From: Boesenbergia rotunda
Lineage: Eukaryota > Streptophyta > Magnoliopsida > Zingiberales > Zingiberaceae
DNA length: 64,000 bases
NCBI GenBank assembly: GCA_024364735.1
Contig: JAGFNQ010004026.1
Span: forward strand, 329,748 to 393,747
Reading direction: 5' to 3'
The stretch's first letter is position 1. The number at the start of each line of letters is the position of its first letter. Position numbers and translations under genes: made by a program. The notes beneath the pieces were generated by a model, which did not search any database, was not told the origin of the DNA, and saw only the letters and a program-made list of their open reading frames with translations. Positions 31,266 through 42,459 of this stretch are shown one piece after another.

Positions 31266-32913
31266 TGTTGGGGCAATTGGCCCAAGTATGATCAGGAGGA
31301 TCATGGTTTTGATGTGTGTGTGCTAATATTGTTAAGTTAGGGTGTTATGTTATTTTGATATGTGTGATTGAGTCTTGCAGGACTTGGTGGTCACACATGG
31401 AATACGCATCCGAGAGACGAGAGCCGAGGGAAGAAGACTCCGAGGGCAAGCCAGGGTAAGTGGACTTCAAAGGGCATACGTGAAGGATGACATGGAGGCA
31501 AGCCGGGGGCTTGTGTGCGTATTTGAGGGACGACAGCCGGTGGAAGAGGACCTCAAGGGGAAAGCCAAGGAAGTGAACTTGAAGGCATACGTGAAGGGTG
31601 GTCTTCGGAGTGAGTGTGAGTGGAATTGTACTCGAGGCAGTCGACTGCGGTTGGGGCAGTCAAAACCTCACAGAAAGATCAGTCAACTGGTCTTAGACCA
31701 GTCGACTGATCAAGTTTGAAAACTAGCCATTAAGCTAGCTGTTGGCTAGCTGTTTGGCTAGGACTAGTCGACTAGTATCGGACTGGACAGCTTAGGGAGC
31801 TGTCCTTTACTCTATTTAAAGGGAGATTTTTGAGCAGGTCAGGGTTGGGTTCTAGAGAGTAGAATCAGATCTCAAGTGCTCAAAATCTCCAACTCTTCCT
31901 CTCGCTTTCTTTTCAACTTTGTAAAGAGAAAGAGTGTCATTTGTGAAGGTTTCTCCACCTTGAAGGAGACATTCATAGTGGAGCTCATGCGTGTGTATGA
32001 ATCCTTGGACTAGTCACCTCTTTGAAGGCTTCAGGTACGGTGAAGAGTGGCATGGAGGCAAGCCGTGGGCTTGTGTGCACCCGAGGGACCATGGATAGCA
32101 AGGACGATGAGTCGAGGGGCGCAGACTTTGAGGCATGCATGAGGGATGGCATAGAAGCAAGCCGAGGGCTTGCGTGCACATCTAAGGGATGAGAGCCAAA
32201 GATGAAGAGGGCGGAAAGGCAACAGTCGAGGCTGCTGGTGAGGAGTCAGCTGAGTAGTGAGGGTACGAGTGTTGAGGGAATGTACTCAGGGAAATCCTAG
32301 GGGTCGAGTGCTGAGGGAAATGTACTCGGGAAGGAAAAATCTATGTAGCAGTCGACTGGGGTTCTGGTAGTCGACTGGGGTTCTGGCAGTTGACTAGTAA
32401 ACCCCATAGCAAGATCAGTCCATTGCCAATGGGGCAGTCGACTGGTAGCAACCAGAATTCGAACGTTGGGGCTTGCAACGGTCGAATTTGAGAGGGGGCA
32501 GTCGACTACCCTTGAGGCAGTCAACTAGTGGCGGCCAAAACAAGAGTAAGCTCTATTTAAAAGGGCTTCGTTTTGGCTGGGAGCTTTGACGAATTTGGCT
32601 TTGGTTAAAGGCCAAATAGTAGTCTAAGAGCTCAGAGGTGCAGTTGGGATTGTGGCGAGGTTTCTCCACCCACAAGGAGCTACACAAGCTAGTCGAAGGG
32701 CATCCGAGGAGTGATCCACCGAAGGATCGAGGGATCATCCACCTTACGGACAACCGTGGAGTAGGAGCGTCATCTCTGAACCACGTAAAAGGTTGGCATT
32801 AGCATTGTTTAATTTGTTTATTTGCTATTCCGCTTGCGCTTGCTAACGTCGTAGGTAGAGAATCGAAGAAATTACTATTCACCCCCCCTTAGCTTGCTTG
32901 TCACGATCTAACA
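31266..32913 (+). mobile_element. 5' LTR of plus-strand family C element, chimeric (unit 1)
   Basis: Starts TGTTGGGGCAATTGGCCC, ends CACGATCTAACA, followed by AG and the primer site. At 1648 bp it is much longer than its partner 3' LTR (995 bp). From about 32027 it matches the 3' LTR closely. The first 760 bp do not, and look like another C-type LTR lacking its end (own TATTTAAAGGGAG box near 31813 and GTTTCTCCACCTTGAAGG near 31950). It is inserted in the Gag N-terminus of the minus-strand C element. Confidence 0.8.
32554..32561 (+). promoter_or_regulatory. TATA-like box of family C LTR
   Basis: CTCTATTTAAAAGGGCTTCG. The same box occurs at 36219-36226 in the 3' LTR and in the unit 2 copies. 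It follows the GTCGAC palindrome cluster by about 30 bp and lies about 355 bp upstream of the LTR end. Confidence 0.5.
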
Positions 32914-32915
32914 AG

Positions 32916-32927
32916 TGGTATCAGAGC
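32916..32927 (+). other. Primer binding site of plus-strand family C element (unit 1)
   Basis: TGGTATCAGAGC, a perfect complement to the initiator tRNA-Met end, 2 bp after the LTR. Confidence 0.92.
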
Positions 32928-32981
32928 GAAGGTTCACTCTTGTTGGAGTAACCGCCAAAAGAGCACAAGCTAGAGGAAAGA

Positions 32982-34539
32982 ATGATGAAAGACAAGTTAG
33001 GGGATGATATCAACACTCCACCCTCCTACGATCATGAAGATTTTGACTATTGGAGGACAAGAATGAAGACTTGGTTTGGAATGGATTGAGAGTGCATGAT
33101 GGTGCTAGAAGAATCCTTCGAAATTCCAAGAGACAAGCACGGGAAGAAGCTTCGACATAGATATTGGGATAAAGAGCAACAAAGTCAATCAAGGGCAAAT
33201 GAGAAGGTAATTTTGATATTAACTAATATTTTGCCTAATGATGTATTGAGTGGTGTGGGTGAGTATAAAAATGCATATGAGTTGTGGAACAAATTGGAAG
33301 AATTTCATGAGAACCCTGCACGAGCTCAAATAGTTGAAGAGCCCAAAGAAAGAAGGTCAATGGTCCAAGAAGACCAAGAAGAAGAAGAATTGCTCATCTC
33401 ATCAAGTGAAGTGGCACAATCAAGTGAAAAATCATCCACTTCATCAAGGGAAGAAGAAGAGGTCTCCACTTTAAGAATTGAGGGGAAGGAGAGACCCTCA
33501 TCAATACCGAAGCAAGTAGAAGCTCCTACCTCCACCAAAGCAAGGACAAAAGACCACATAGTGTGCTTTGGGTGCAATCAAAAGGGACACTATAAGGACA
33601 AATGTTCACTAGGTAAGAAGGAGGTAAACCCTAATCCCGGGTCAATTTATTTTAAAACTAATATGAGTTGTAGGGAAAAGAAGAAGAAAAAACATATTAG
33701 ATGTTTTACATGTGGGGAGCTAGAGCACTATCATACCAAGTGTCCGAGAAAATGAGAGCTCAAGAAGATGGAGTACTTGAGAAGATGGGAGGAGGAAAAG
33801 AAGAGAAGCTCACATCAAGGGGGAGTTTCAAAGGTAAGGGAGGTAATCTCTAAAGATAAGCATGTGTCAAATTCATCGATGTATGCTAGAAATAGTGAAA
33901 AATGCTTGCTTGTGTATAATCATGGATTTAGGTATAATGATAGGAATAGGGTTAACAAGGTAGATCCAAACCCTAGAAAGGTCATGCATCATGATTAACC
34001 CAAGACCTATGTACCTAAGGATCAAGACATGAATCCCAAGAAGGGAAGACATATGCCTAGGAAGATGAGTAGGTCTAGAAATGTCCAAGATGAACATGTG
34101 GACTCTAGGGTTAAAAGCCTAGAAAGGGGAGATCAAGCTTTGAGGGCAAGACTTGATAAATTGGAGAAAACCTTAGGAAGATTCGTGGTGGGATCTAAGG
34201 GTTTAGGTATGGTGTTGGGTGGTCTAAAACTCAATAATGATAGATCGGGGTTGGGATACCAATCTAAGATCTCCAATGCTAATGAAAAGAAATATGCTAG
34301 GGTAGCATATAATTATGGCAAGAAGGGGGGAGTTCGAAAATGACAAGGGAGTGTCATTTAAAAGCAAAAGGAAGGACTTAACCAAGGACAAGGTGTCTAA
34401 GGTTAAGAAGTTCAAGTTTGTAGGCCAAGAGTCACCGGAGGTACACCGGTATGGTCTAGTGTTTGTTGAGTCACCTAGGGAGGTAGCTAGGGCTAAGAGC
34501 TCAAGGGGGAGCTCTAGGAGTCTTTGGGATCCATGGTAA
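32982..34539 (+). pseudogene. gag: Gag of gag-only family C element, plus strand (unit 1)
   Basis: From the ATG at 32982 one frame runs to 34343. It is broken by TGA at 33087-33089 (after TWFGMD), TGA at 33753-33755 after the second knuckle and TAA near 33996, then shifts frame in the AAGGGGGGAG run near 34322 and continues to 34539. Features match the minus-strand copy: DYWRTRMKTWF, two CCHC knuckles (CFGCNQKGHYKDKC, CFTCGELEHYHTKC), coiled coil, NNDRSGLGYQ. In this copy the second knuckle has Glu for Gly before His. No pol. Confidence 0.85.
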
Positions 34540-35570
34540 ATGGATCTCGGGAGGTGTTTCTCTAGGAGGTCTAGGTAGACAATGGAGTGTGCCAAAAGAG
34601 TTGGAGACGAATGTGAGTCTCAATTCTTGGGTTTTGATATGTTAGATTTGAGTTTCATGCATGGGAAGATAGCATTGGGGTCATATTGCATGAAAGGTGA
34701 TTTTTGATGCATAAATACCATATAAATCAATGCTAGGGATGCATTGTGGGTTGGTATGGGCAAAGACATCAAGAGAAAATCAAAACTAGGACTTTAGGTC
34801 AAGGTTTAATTGAACTATTTAGGTAGTTTTGAGTTTTGTATCAATCTTGGGAATGGTGATAGATACATTTTTAGTGTATTTTTCCCAAGTAGGTATGGGT
34901 ACCACAAACATCTTCACAAAATTTGGGAATTTTTGGAGATTTATGGAATTTCTGGCACATTTCTGAAGTTGGGTTCAGAAAGTTGAAAATTGGGTTTTCA
35001 GAGTGCCAGTCGACTGGTAACTGTACCAGTTGACTGGTAAAGGCTAAAAAATGGGTTTCAGCTATTAAAAGGTGTCCAAATGAGGTGAAACAAGTGTGAA
35101 ACCTTATGGAGGCTAGTACACTGGGTTTATAATCATTCAGGAGTTAAAGAGTCCAATAAGGGGGAAATTGTTGGAGTCTTTTGATGTATGGCAAAGGGGA
35201 GAAGTGTTGGGTTTAAGTGGGAAACCAAACACGCCTTTGCGGGAAATCCTAGGTCTAGGGGGAGCCTAGGTAAAGGGGGAGCATTGTTGCTCCATTGGTG
35301 GCGTAAGGGGAACTTTGGAGAGGTTCTTAAAAAGTCTTTGTAAGTCCAATGTATGGGGAGCCTTGGAAAGGTCCCAGTTTGGTAAAAGGTCCTAAACTCG
35401 TAGGGAGGTTAGGTGTGGGGATGCCTTGGGATAGGATCCATGCATGGTTGCATTGCATATGCATTGGCGGTGTAAATCCAAGGTAGAGCCTTGGCAACGT
35501 AAGTCCAAATGATTGTTAGCATTGTGTGTTGCTATTTGTTTTCCCTAACTTAAACATATTGCCAAACATC
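34540..35570 (+). mobile_element. Non-coding 3' internal region of plus-strand family C element (unit 1)
   Basis: About 1 kb without coding potential. It carries purine tracts AGGGGGAG near 35257-35263 and 35276-35282 and AAGGGGGAAATTG near 35159. One GTCGAC palindrome pair lies near 35008-35038. It is the inverted counterpart of 28571-29561. Confidence 0.7.
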
Positions 35571-35584
35571 AAAAATGAGGAGAT
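35571..35584 (+). other. Polypurine tract of plus-strand family C element (unit 1)
   Basis: AAAAATGAGGAGAT directly before the TGTTGGGG start of the 3' LTR. Confidence 0.8.
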
Positions 35585-36579
35585 TGTTGGGGCAATCTAT
35601 GATCCGGAGTGACCATGTGTGTTGATGTTTAGGCAAAGAGTTTAAGTTAGGTTTACCCTTATGTTCTAATATGTGTATATAAGTGTGCAGGTTTGCAGGT
35701 TACACATATTGACTTAGCTGAACAACTTCAGGTACGGTGAAGGGTGGCATGGAGGCAAGTCGTGGGCTTGTGTGCACCTGAGGGACCATGGATAGTAGGG
35801 ACGATGAGCCGAGGGGTGCGGACTTCGAGGCATGCGTGAAGGATGGTATGGAGGCAAGCCTATGGCTTGCGTGCGCATCTAAGGGACGGGAGCCAAAGAT
35901 GAAGAGGGTGTGAAGGCAATAGTCGAGGTTGCTGGTGAAGAGTCAGCTGAGTCGTGAGGGTATGAGTGTTGAGGGAATGTACTTGGGAAAATCCTAACGG
36001 TCGAGTGCTAAGGAAAATGTACTCGGGAAGGGAAAAACCTAGGTAGCAGTCGACTGGGGTTCTGGCAGTCGACTGATAAACCTTACAGCAAGATCAGTCG
36101 ACTGCCAATGGGGCAGTCGACTGTCGACTGGTAGCAGCCAGAATTCGAACGTTGGGGCTTGCAACGGTCGAATTTGAGTGGGGGCAGTCGACTGATGGCG
36201 GCCAAAACAAGAGTGAGCTCTATTTAAAAGGGCTTCGTTTTGGCTGGGAGCTTTGACAAATTTGGCTTTGATTAAAGGCCAAATAGTAGTCTAAGAGCTC
36301 AGAGATGCAGTTGGGATTGTGGCGAGGTTTCTCCACCCACAAAGAGCTACACAAGCTAGCCGGAGGGCATCCGGGGAGTGATCCACCGAAGGATTGAGGG
36401 ATCGTCTACCTTACGGACAGCCATGGAGCAGGAGTGTCATCTCTGAACCACGTAAAATGTTGGCGTTAGCATTGTTTAATTTGTTTATTTGTTATTCCGC
36501 TTGCGCTTGCTAACATCGTAGGTAGAGAATTGAAGAAATTGCTATTCACCCCCCGTAGCTTGCTTGTCACGATCTAACA
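35585..36579 (+). mobile_element. 3' LTR of plus-strand family C element (unit 1)
   Basis: 995 bp, TGTTGGGGCAATC to CACGATCTAACA. It contains the GGCATGGAGGCAAG array, CAGTCGACTG palindromes (36046-36195), TATTTAAAAGG, GTTTCTCCACCCACAAAGAG and the ATTCACCCCCC U5 motif. The right flank GAACTCTCAGCC is the interior of another, minus-oriented C LTR. The left flank of the 5' LTR (GTAGT) does not match, so no target duplication is seen. Confidence 0.87.
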
Positions 36580-37169
36580 GAACTCTCAGCCAAAATTGAG
36601 CTCTCTTAAATAGAGCTCCTTACTGAAATGATCATTACCAGTCGATTGGTCAAGCACCAGTCGACTGGTCAAGCACCAGTCGACTGGTCCCAAATGGATT
36701 CGAATGTTATAACTCAACGTTTGAATTCCATCTGCCATCAGTCGACTGGTCCTTGGATTAGTCGACTGATCTTTCTGTGGACTTCATCAATCGGCTGATC
36801 CAAGCATCAGTCGACTGGTCCACCCTTAAACCTAAGGGTTCCCTTCCCAAGTACATTTCTCTAAGCACTCGAACCCTAGGATTTCCCGAGTACACTTCTC
36901 TCAGTACTCGAACCCTCACGACTTAGCTGACTCTTCATCTAGCAGCCTTGACCTGTTGCCTTCAAGCCTTCTTCGACTTTGGCTCTCGTCCCTCGGATGC
37001 ATGCAAGCCCACGACTCGTCTCCCCATGCCATCCTTCGTATATGCCTCGAAGTTCGCTTCCCTCGGCTCATCGTCCCTACTTTGTCCACAGTCCCTCGGA
37101 TGCATACAAGCCCACGGCTTGTCTCCTCACACCATCCTTCACCGGACCCGAAGCCGTCCAGCTAAGTCC
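36580..37169 (-). mobile_element. Minus-oriented family C LTR fragment (unit 1)
   Basis: Corresponds to about 27870-28444 of the full minus C LTR, with both ends missing. It lies between two plus-oriented C LTRs. Confidence 0.8.
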
Positions 37170-37364
37170 TGTTGGGGTAATCGGCCCAAGTATGATATGG
37201 AGGATCATGGGTTTTGATGTGTGTGTTAATATAGTTAAGTTACGATTTTATTGTGTTCTAATATGTGTATGTGAGTGTTCAGGTTTGCAGATACACATAG
37301 ACTTGGTTGGATGTCTTCAGGAGAAGGGTGGCATGGAGGTAAGTCGTGGGCTTGTGTGTGCATC
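37170..37364 (+). mobile_element. Start of a plus-oriented family C LTR, cut at the duplication boundary
   Basis: TGTTGGGGTAATCGGCCC onward, matching 48365-48559. It stops at the TIR element. Confidence 0.85.
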
Positions 37365-37367
37365 AAG

Positions 37368-38054
37368 GTTCGTAGAATCGCGATCCTACACAGGATCGAT
37401 TTGGGGTCAGGATCGGATCGGTCAGGATCAGATCGTAAAATCGTACGATCCTATCAAAAACCCTTAAAATGAAAAAATATACAATTTTTATTAACACTAT
37501 AATGAAAATAATCACGTTTAACTTCAAGAATATTCTATTTATTACAAGATGATCCAATTTAATTGTCAACCTATTAGATAATAGACATCTAAAGACTCAT
37601 CATTTTAGAAAAAAGATATAACATAATATTATTAATCAAAAACTAACTAAAAAATAATTAAATAGATATTTAAATAATCTTAAAACACTAACACTAACGA
37701 TGTAAAAGATAAAAAAAATAATAAAAAAGATTAATAATCTTCTGGGCCTCTGAAAAGGCTTTAAACAATATTTTTTGGGATTCAATCTTAAAACTAACTT
37801 GTAGATCTTTGAACGAGTTTCAATTTGATATATTATAGGTCACGTGGTTCAATCCGAGTCAAAAGTTATGACCTCTTAAAGCTTTCATCGATCCTGTTTC
37901 GATTCTGTTCCGATCCTGTCCGATCCTATACGATTCTGTCCGATCCTGCTGCGATCCTGCTACAAAAAACGATTCTGCGCGATTCTGGATCGTTTTCTGG
38001 CGTAGGATCGTAGGATCGTACGATCCTACGATCCAGGATCGCGATTCTGCAAAC
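37368..38054. mobile_element. TIR DNA element at the tandem-duplication junction
   Basis: Terminal inverted repeats GTTCGTAGAATCGCGATCCT (37368-37387) and the complement of GTTTGCAGAATCGCGATCCT (38035-38054) match at 18 of 20 positions. Subterminal GATCCTG/CGATCCTA words are repeated at both ends and the centre is AT-rich, without a transposase frame. The structure resembles MULE-type non-autonomous elements. The flanking 9-mers (TGTGCATCA.. and ..GGTCTCAAC) do not form a target duplication. The element fills the space between the two 10.5-kb units almost exactly. Confidence 0.7.
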
Positions 38055-38067
38055 AATGGTCTCAACA

Positions 38068-38718
38068 CAGGTGCCTAGCCAAGCAGCGCGCCTCACTCCA
38101 TTGAGGCTCCTGGGAGCAGAAACCTTCAGCTCTTCGTTCCTACAACCAGAGTTAGTTCCAAAACACAAATAACATATAAACAATATAGAATTAAGCATGT
38201 TTTACAACCTGAGCTGTCTTGGTTCTGACTTTGAGCTTCCCAAATGGAATCCTAGGTCGAACCGACGCCTAATGTTCCCTCCTACGGGGAACGCGTCGTC
38301 ACCTACTCCTCTCAGGAGAGCTTACCTGTTTGCCAACCGGCTCCTCCGGTTGGACTTTTGCCCAATCCTCCAGACCAGGTCTTCGTCCCCAGTCCACGAC
38401 CAGGACTTCTTGCCCAACCATTGGTCAGGTCTTTGGTGTCCAGCCCTTAGCCAGGACTTATTGTCCAATTCCTCAAATCAGGACTTCGTGCCCAGTCCGC
38501 GACCATGACTTATTGCGCAACCCTATGTCAGGACTTAGTTGCCCAGTCCACCGCCAGGATTTAGTGCCCAATTCTTAGAACCAGGACTTCTTGCCTAGCG
38601 TATCTAGGACTTTTCCTGCACACTTGATTAGCATTGTTAGATCACAATAAACCTTAACTACTGAACTCTTTGCCATTATCAAAACACAGGTTTGACTTTG
38701 GTGCTTCCGGCACCAACA
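38068..38718 (-). mobile_element. Family B-type LTR, U3 part (unit 2)
   Basis: Counterpart of 26875-27525, ending GCACCAACA. The polypurine remnant CTCTAGTCGGAGAT (minus) follows at 38719-38732. Confidence 0.8.
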
Positions 38719-38732
38719 ATCTCCGACTAGAG

Positions 38733-39763
38733 TGTTGGGACCTTGACGTACGGCTAGAGGGGGGTGAATAGCCGATCACCCACTTGATTCACGGTTTCTT
38801 CAAACAAGTGTTAGCACGTGCAAGCGGAAACTTAAAATATAAATTAAAACCAATACTAACACAAACCGTTTACGTGGTTCGGAGATAAGACTCCTACTTC
38901 ACGGCTATCCGTAAGGTGGACGATCCCGATTCATCGGTGGATGAGTCCCCGGAAGACCTCCAGCTAGCTCTTGTCGCTCCTTCTGGGTGGAGAAATCTCG
39001 CCACAAACCCTCGACAATACCTGAGCACAAGAAGACTACTAATAAGCTCTAATCAAGCTTATTTCATCAAGAACTCTCAGCCAAAATCGAGCTCTCTTAA
39101 ATAGAGCTCCTTGCTGAAATGATCGTTACCAGTTGACTGGTCAAGCACCAGTCGACTGGTCCCACTTGGATTTGAACGTTACATCCCAACGTTTGAATTC
39201 CAGCTGCCATCAGTCGACTGGTCCTTAGATCAGTCGACTGATCTTTCTGTGGACTTCATCAGTCGACTAATCCAAGCATCAGTTGACTGGTTCACCCTTA
39301 AACCTAAGATTTCCCTTCCCGAGTATATTTCTCTCAGCACTCGAACTCTAGGATTTCCCGAGTACACTTCTCTCAGCACTCAAACTCTCACGACTTAGCT
39401 GACTCTTCATCCAACAGCCTCGACCTATTGCCTTCAAGCCTTCTTCGACTTTGGCTCTCGTCCCTCGGATGCATGCAAGCCCACGGCTTGTCTCCCCATG
39501 TCATCCTTCGCATATGCCTTGAAGTTTGCTTCCCTCGACTCATCGTCCCTGCTTTGTCCACAGTTCCTCGGATGTATACAAGCCCACAGCTTGTCTCCTC
39601 ACACCATCCTTCACCGGACCCAAAGTCGTCCAGCTAAGTCCATGTGTATCCTGCAAACCTACACACTCAAATACACACATCAAACACAAGGGTGAACTTA
39701 ACTTAAACCCTTTGCCCAAACTTCAAAATACATGGTCACTCCGGACCATAGATTGCCCCAACA
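38733..39763 (-). mobile_element. 3' LTR of minus-strand family C element (unit 2)
   Basis: Counterpart of 27540-28570, with a few substitutions (for example one GTCGACTG reads GTCGACTA near 39270). Confidence 0.88.
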
Positions 39764-40845
39764 ATCTTCCCATTTTTGATGTTTGGCAATACGTTTATGT
39801 TAGGGAAAACAAATAGCAAATACAATGCTAAGAACCATTTGGACTTACATTGCCAGGGCTTCACCTTGGACTTATACCGCCAATGCGTATGCAACGCAAA
39901 CATGTATGGATCATATACAAGGCATCCCCACACCTAAACCTCCCCAATGAGTTTAGGACTTTTACCAAACCGGGCTTTTTAAGACCTCTTCAAGGCTCCC
40001 CCTATATTGGTCTTACAAAGGATTTACAAGAACTTCTCCAAGGTTCCCCTTTTGCCAACAAATGAGCAACAATGCTCCCTCTTTACCTAAGCTCCCCCTT
40101 GACCTAGGATTTCTTGCAAAGGCGTGTTTGGTTTCCCACATAAACCCAACACTTCTCCCCCTTTGCCACACATCAAAAGGACTCCAACAATTTCCCTCTT
40201 ATTATATCCTTTAACCTCTAATGATTATAAACAAAGTGTATTAACCCTCCATAAGATTATACACTTGTTTTACATCATTACAACACTTTTCAATTGCTGA
40301 AAAATAATTTCAGCCTATATCAGTCAACTGCCCTCTGAACCAGTCGATTGGTCTTGTTGAAACCCCAATTCACAGAATTATCAGTCGACTTCCCCCTGGA
40401 CCAGCCGACTGATATCCTGATTTCAGTCATTTCAATATTTTTGACCCAATTTCAGAAATGCACCAGAAATTTCATAATTCTCCAAAAATTCTCAAATTTT
40501 GTGGAGAGGTTTGTGATACCCATATCTACTTGGGAAAAATACATTCAAACATGTATCTATCACCAATCCCAAGATTGACACAAAACCCAAAACTAGTTAA
40601 ATGGTTCAATTGAACCTTGATCTAAAGTCCTAGTTTTGGCCTTCTCTTGATGTCTCTGTCCATACCAAACCACAATACATCCCTAGCATTTGTTTATATG
40701 ACATCTACACATCAAAAATCAACTTTCATGCTATATGACCCCAATATCATATTTTCATGCATAAAACTTAAACTCATTGTGCCAAATCCCTAGGATTGAG
40801 ACTTCAAACCCATCTCCACATCCTTTGGCACACTCCATGACCCAT
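39764..40845 (-). mobile_element. Non-coding internal region, minus-strand family C (unit 2), divergent
   Basis: Same organisation as 28571-29561, but roughly one difference per ten bases in sampled stretches, compared with very few in the flanks. For example TATATCAGTCAACTGCCC here against TATATCAATCGACTGCCC in unit 1. Confidence 0.7.
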
Positions 40846-42427
40846 TTAGACTTCCGAGAGAAATCCTCCTGGGATCCATAGACTATGGGTCCCAACTTGA
40901 CTCCTAGAGCTCTCCCTTGAGCTCTTAGCCTTAGCCACCTCCCTAGGTGACTCACTTATAAACACAAGGCCACACTGGTGTACCTCCGGTGATTTTTGGC
41001 CTACACCCTTAACCTTCTTAACCTTGGACCCCTTGTCCTTAGTCAAGACTTTCTTCTTGCTTTTAAATAGCATCCCCTTGTCATTTTTGGACTTCCCCTT
41101 ACTATAGTCATATTACACCCTTGCATATGACTTCTCCATTGCGTTGGAGACCTTAGATTGGTATCCTAATCCCGATCTATCATTGTTGAGTTTTTGACCA
41201 CCCAACACCATACCTACACCCTTAGATTCAATAGTGAATCTATTTAGGATTTTCTCTAATTTATCAAGCTTTGCCCTCAAGGCTTGATTTTCTCTTTCTA
41301 GGTTCTTAAACCTAGAATCAACATGTCTACCTTGGAAATTCCTAGACCTACCCATTCTAGGCATGTGTTTCCCTTTCTTGGGATTAATGCCTTGGTCCTT
41401 AGATCTACAGGTTCTAGGTTTATCATGATTTATGAATTTCCTAGGGTTTTGATATGCAACACTAACCCTATTTTTATCATGATATCTAAAACCAAAACTA
41501 TGCATGGATAAATAGTTTTCATTATTTCTAACATGCATGGAGGAGTTTAAATTTGAATTACATTTAAACTTAAAGTTAGGGATTACCTCCCTTACCCTTG
41601 TAGCTCCCCCTTGATGTGAGCTTTTCTTCTTCTCCTTCTTCTCCCATTTCCTCAAATACTCTAATTTCTTGAATTCTCCTTTCCTTGAGCATTTGGTGTG
41701 GTAGTGTCCTAGCTCACCACACGTGAAGCACCTTATATGCTTCTTCTCCTTCTTTTCCCTACAACCCATGTTAGAATTTAAAGGAATTGACTTGGGTTTA
41801 GGGTTTACCTCCTTTTTCTTACCCTTCGGACACTTGTCCTTATAGTGTCCCTTTTCATTACACCCAAAGCAAATAATGTGGTCCTTTGACTTTGCTTTGG
41901 TGGAGGTGGAAACTTCTTCTTGCTCCGATATTGAGGATGGTCTCTCCTCCCCCTCAATCCTTGAAGTGGAGACTTCTTCTTCCTCCTTTGATGAAGTGGA
42001 TGGTTCTTCAATTTCTTGTGCCACTTCACTTGAGGAGATGGATGAATCTTTTTCTTCTTTCTCCTCCTTTTCGGATGTTGAGCTTCTTTCCTCATCCGAT
42101 TGATCCTTTTCCTCTTCTTGGACCATTAAGCTCATTTCCTTGGGCTCTTCTACTACTTGAGCTTGTGTAGGATTTTGATATAAAGCTATCATCTTACTCC
42201 ATAGCTCATGAGTATTTTTGTATTGACCTACACCACTGATTATCATTAGGCAAAACCTTAAGTAATATTGAAATTACCTTCTCATTTGCCTTTGATTGAG
42301 TTTGTTGCTCCTTGGTCCAATATCTTGGTCGGGGCTTCTTCCCATGCTTATCCTTTGGGGCTTCAAACGGATATGTTAGCGTGATCATTAAATCCCAATC
42401 CATGTTGAACCATACCTCTATTCGCAT
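40846..42427 (-). pseudogene. gag: Gag of gag-only family C element, minus strand (unit 2)
   Basis: Pieces 42427-42206, 42246-41113 (377 residues) and, after the same in-frame stop, 41073-40846. It has the same frameshift at the PND segment as unit 1. The knuckles are identical; differences are few (for example Thr for Ile in the linker before the first knuckle, Lys for Arg near residue 165). The C-terminal extension is more divergent because it lies in the divergent block. Confidence 0.85.
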
Positions 42428-42459
42428 CCTCCAATAATCAAAACTCTCTCGGTCGTAGT

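Larger units (their letters stand above)
26875..37364. repeat. Large tandem duplication, unit 1 (about 10.5 kb)
   Basis: Collinear with 38068-48559 at an offset that drifts only from 11193 to 11195. It begins inside a B-type LTR (CAGGTGCCTAGCCAAGCAGC) and ends inside a plus-strand C LTR (GGGCTTGTGTGTGCATC). Most of the two units differ at only scattered single bases, except for a block near 28690-29850 that is much more divergent. Unit contents: B LTR end, minus C LTR and gag, plus C element, minus and plus C LTR fragments. Confidence 0.93.

Noticed and set aside
32916..32927. tRNA gene
   Set aside because: Only 12 bases match tRNA-Met; this is a primer binding site. No full tRNA cloverleaf is visible anywhere in the window.
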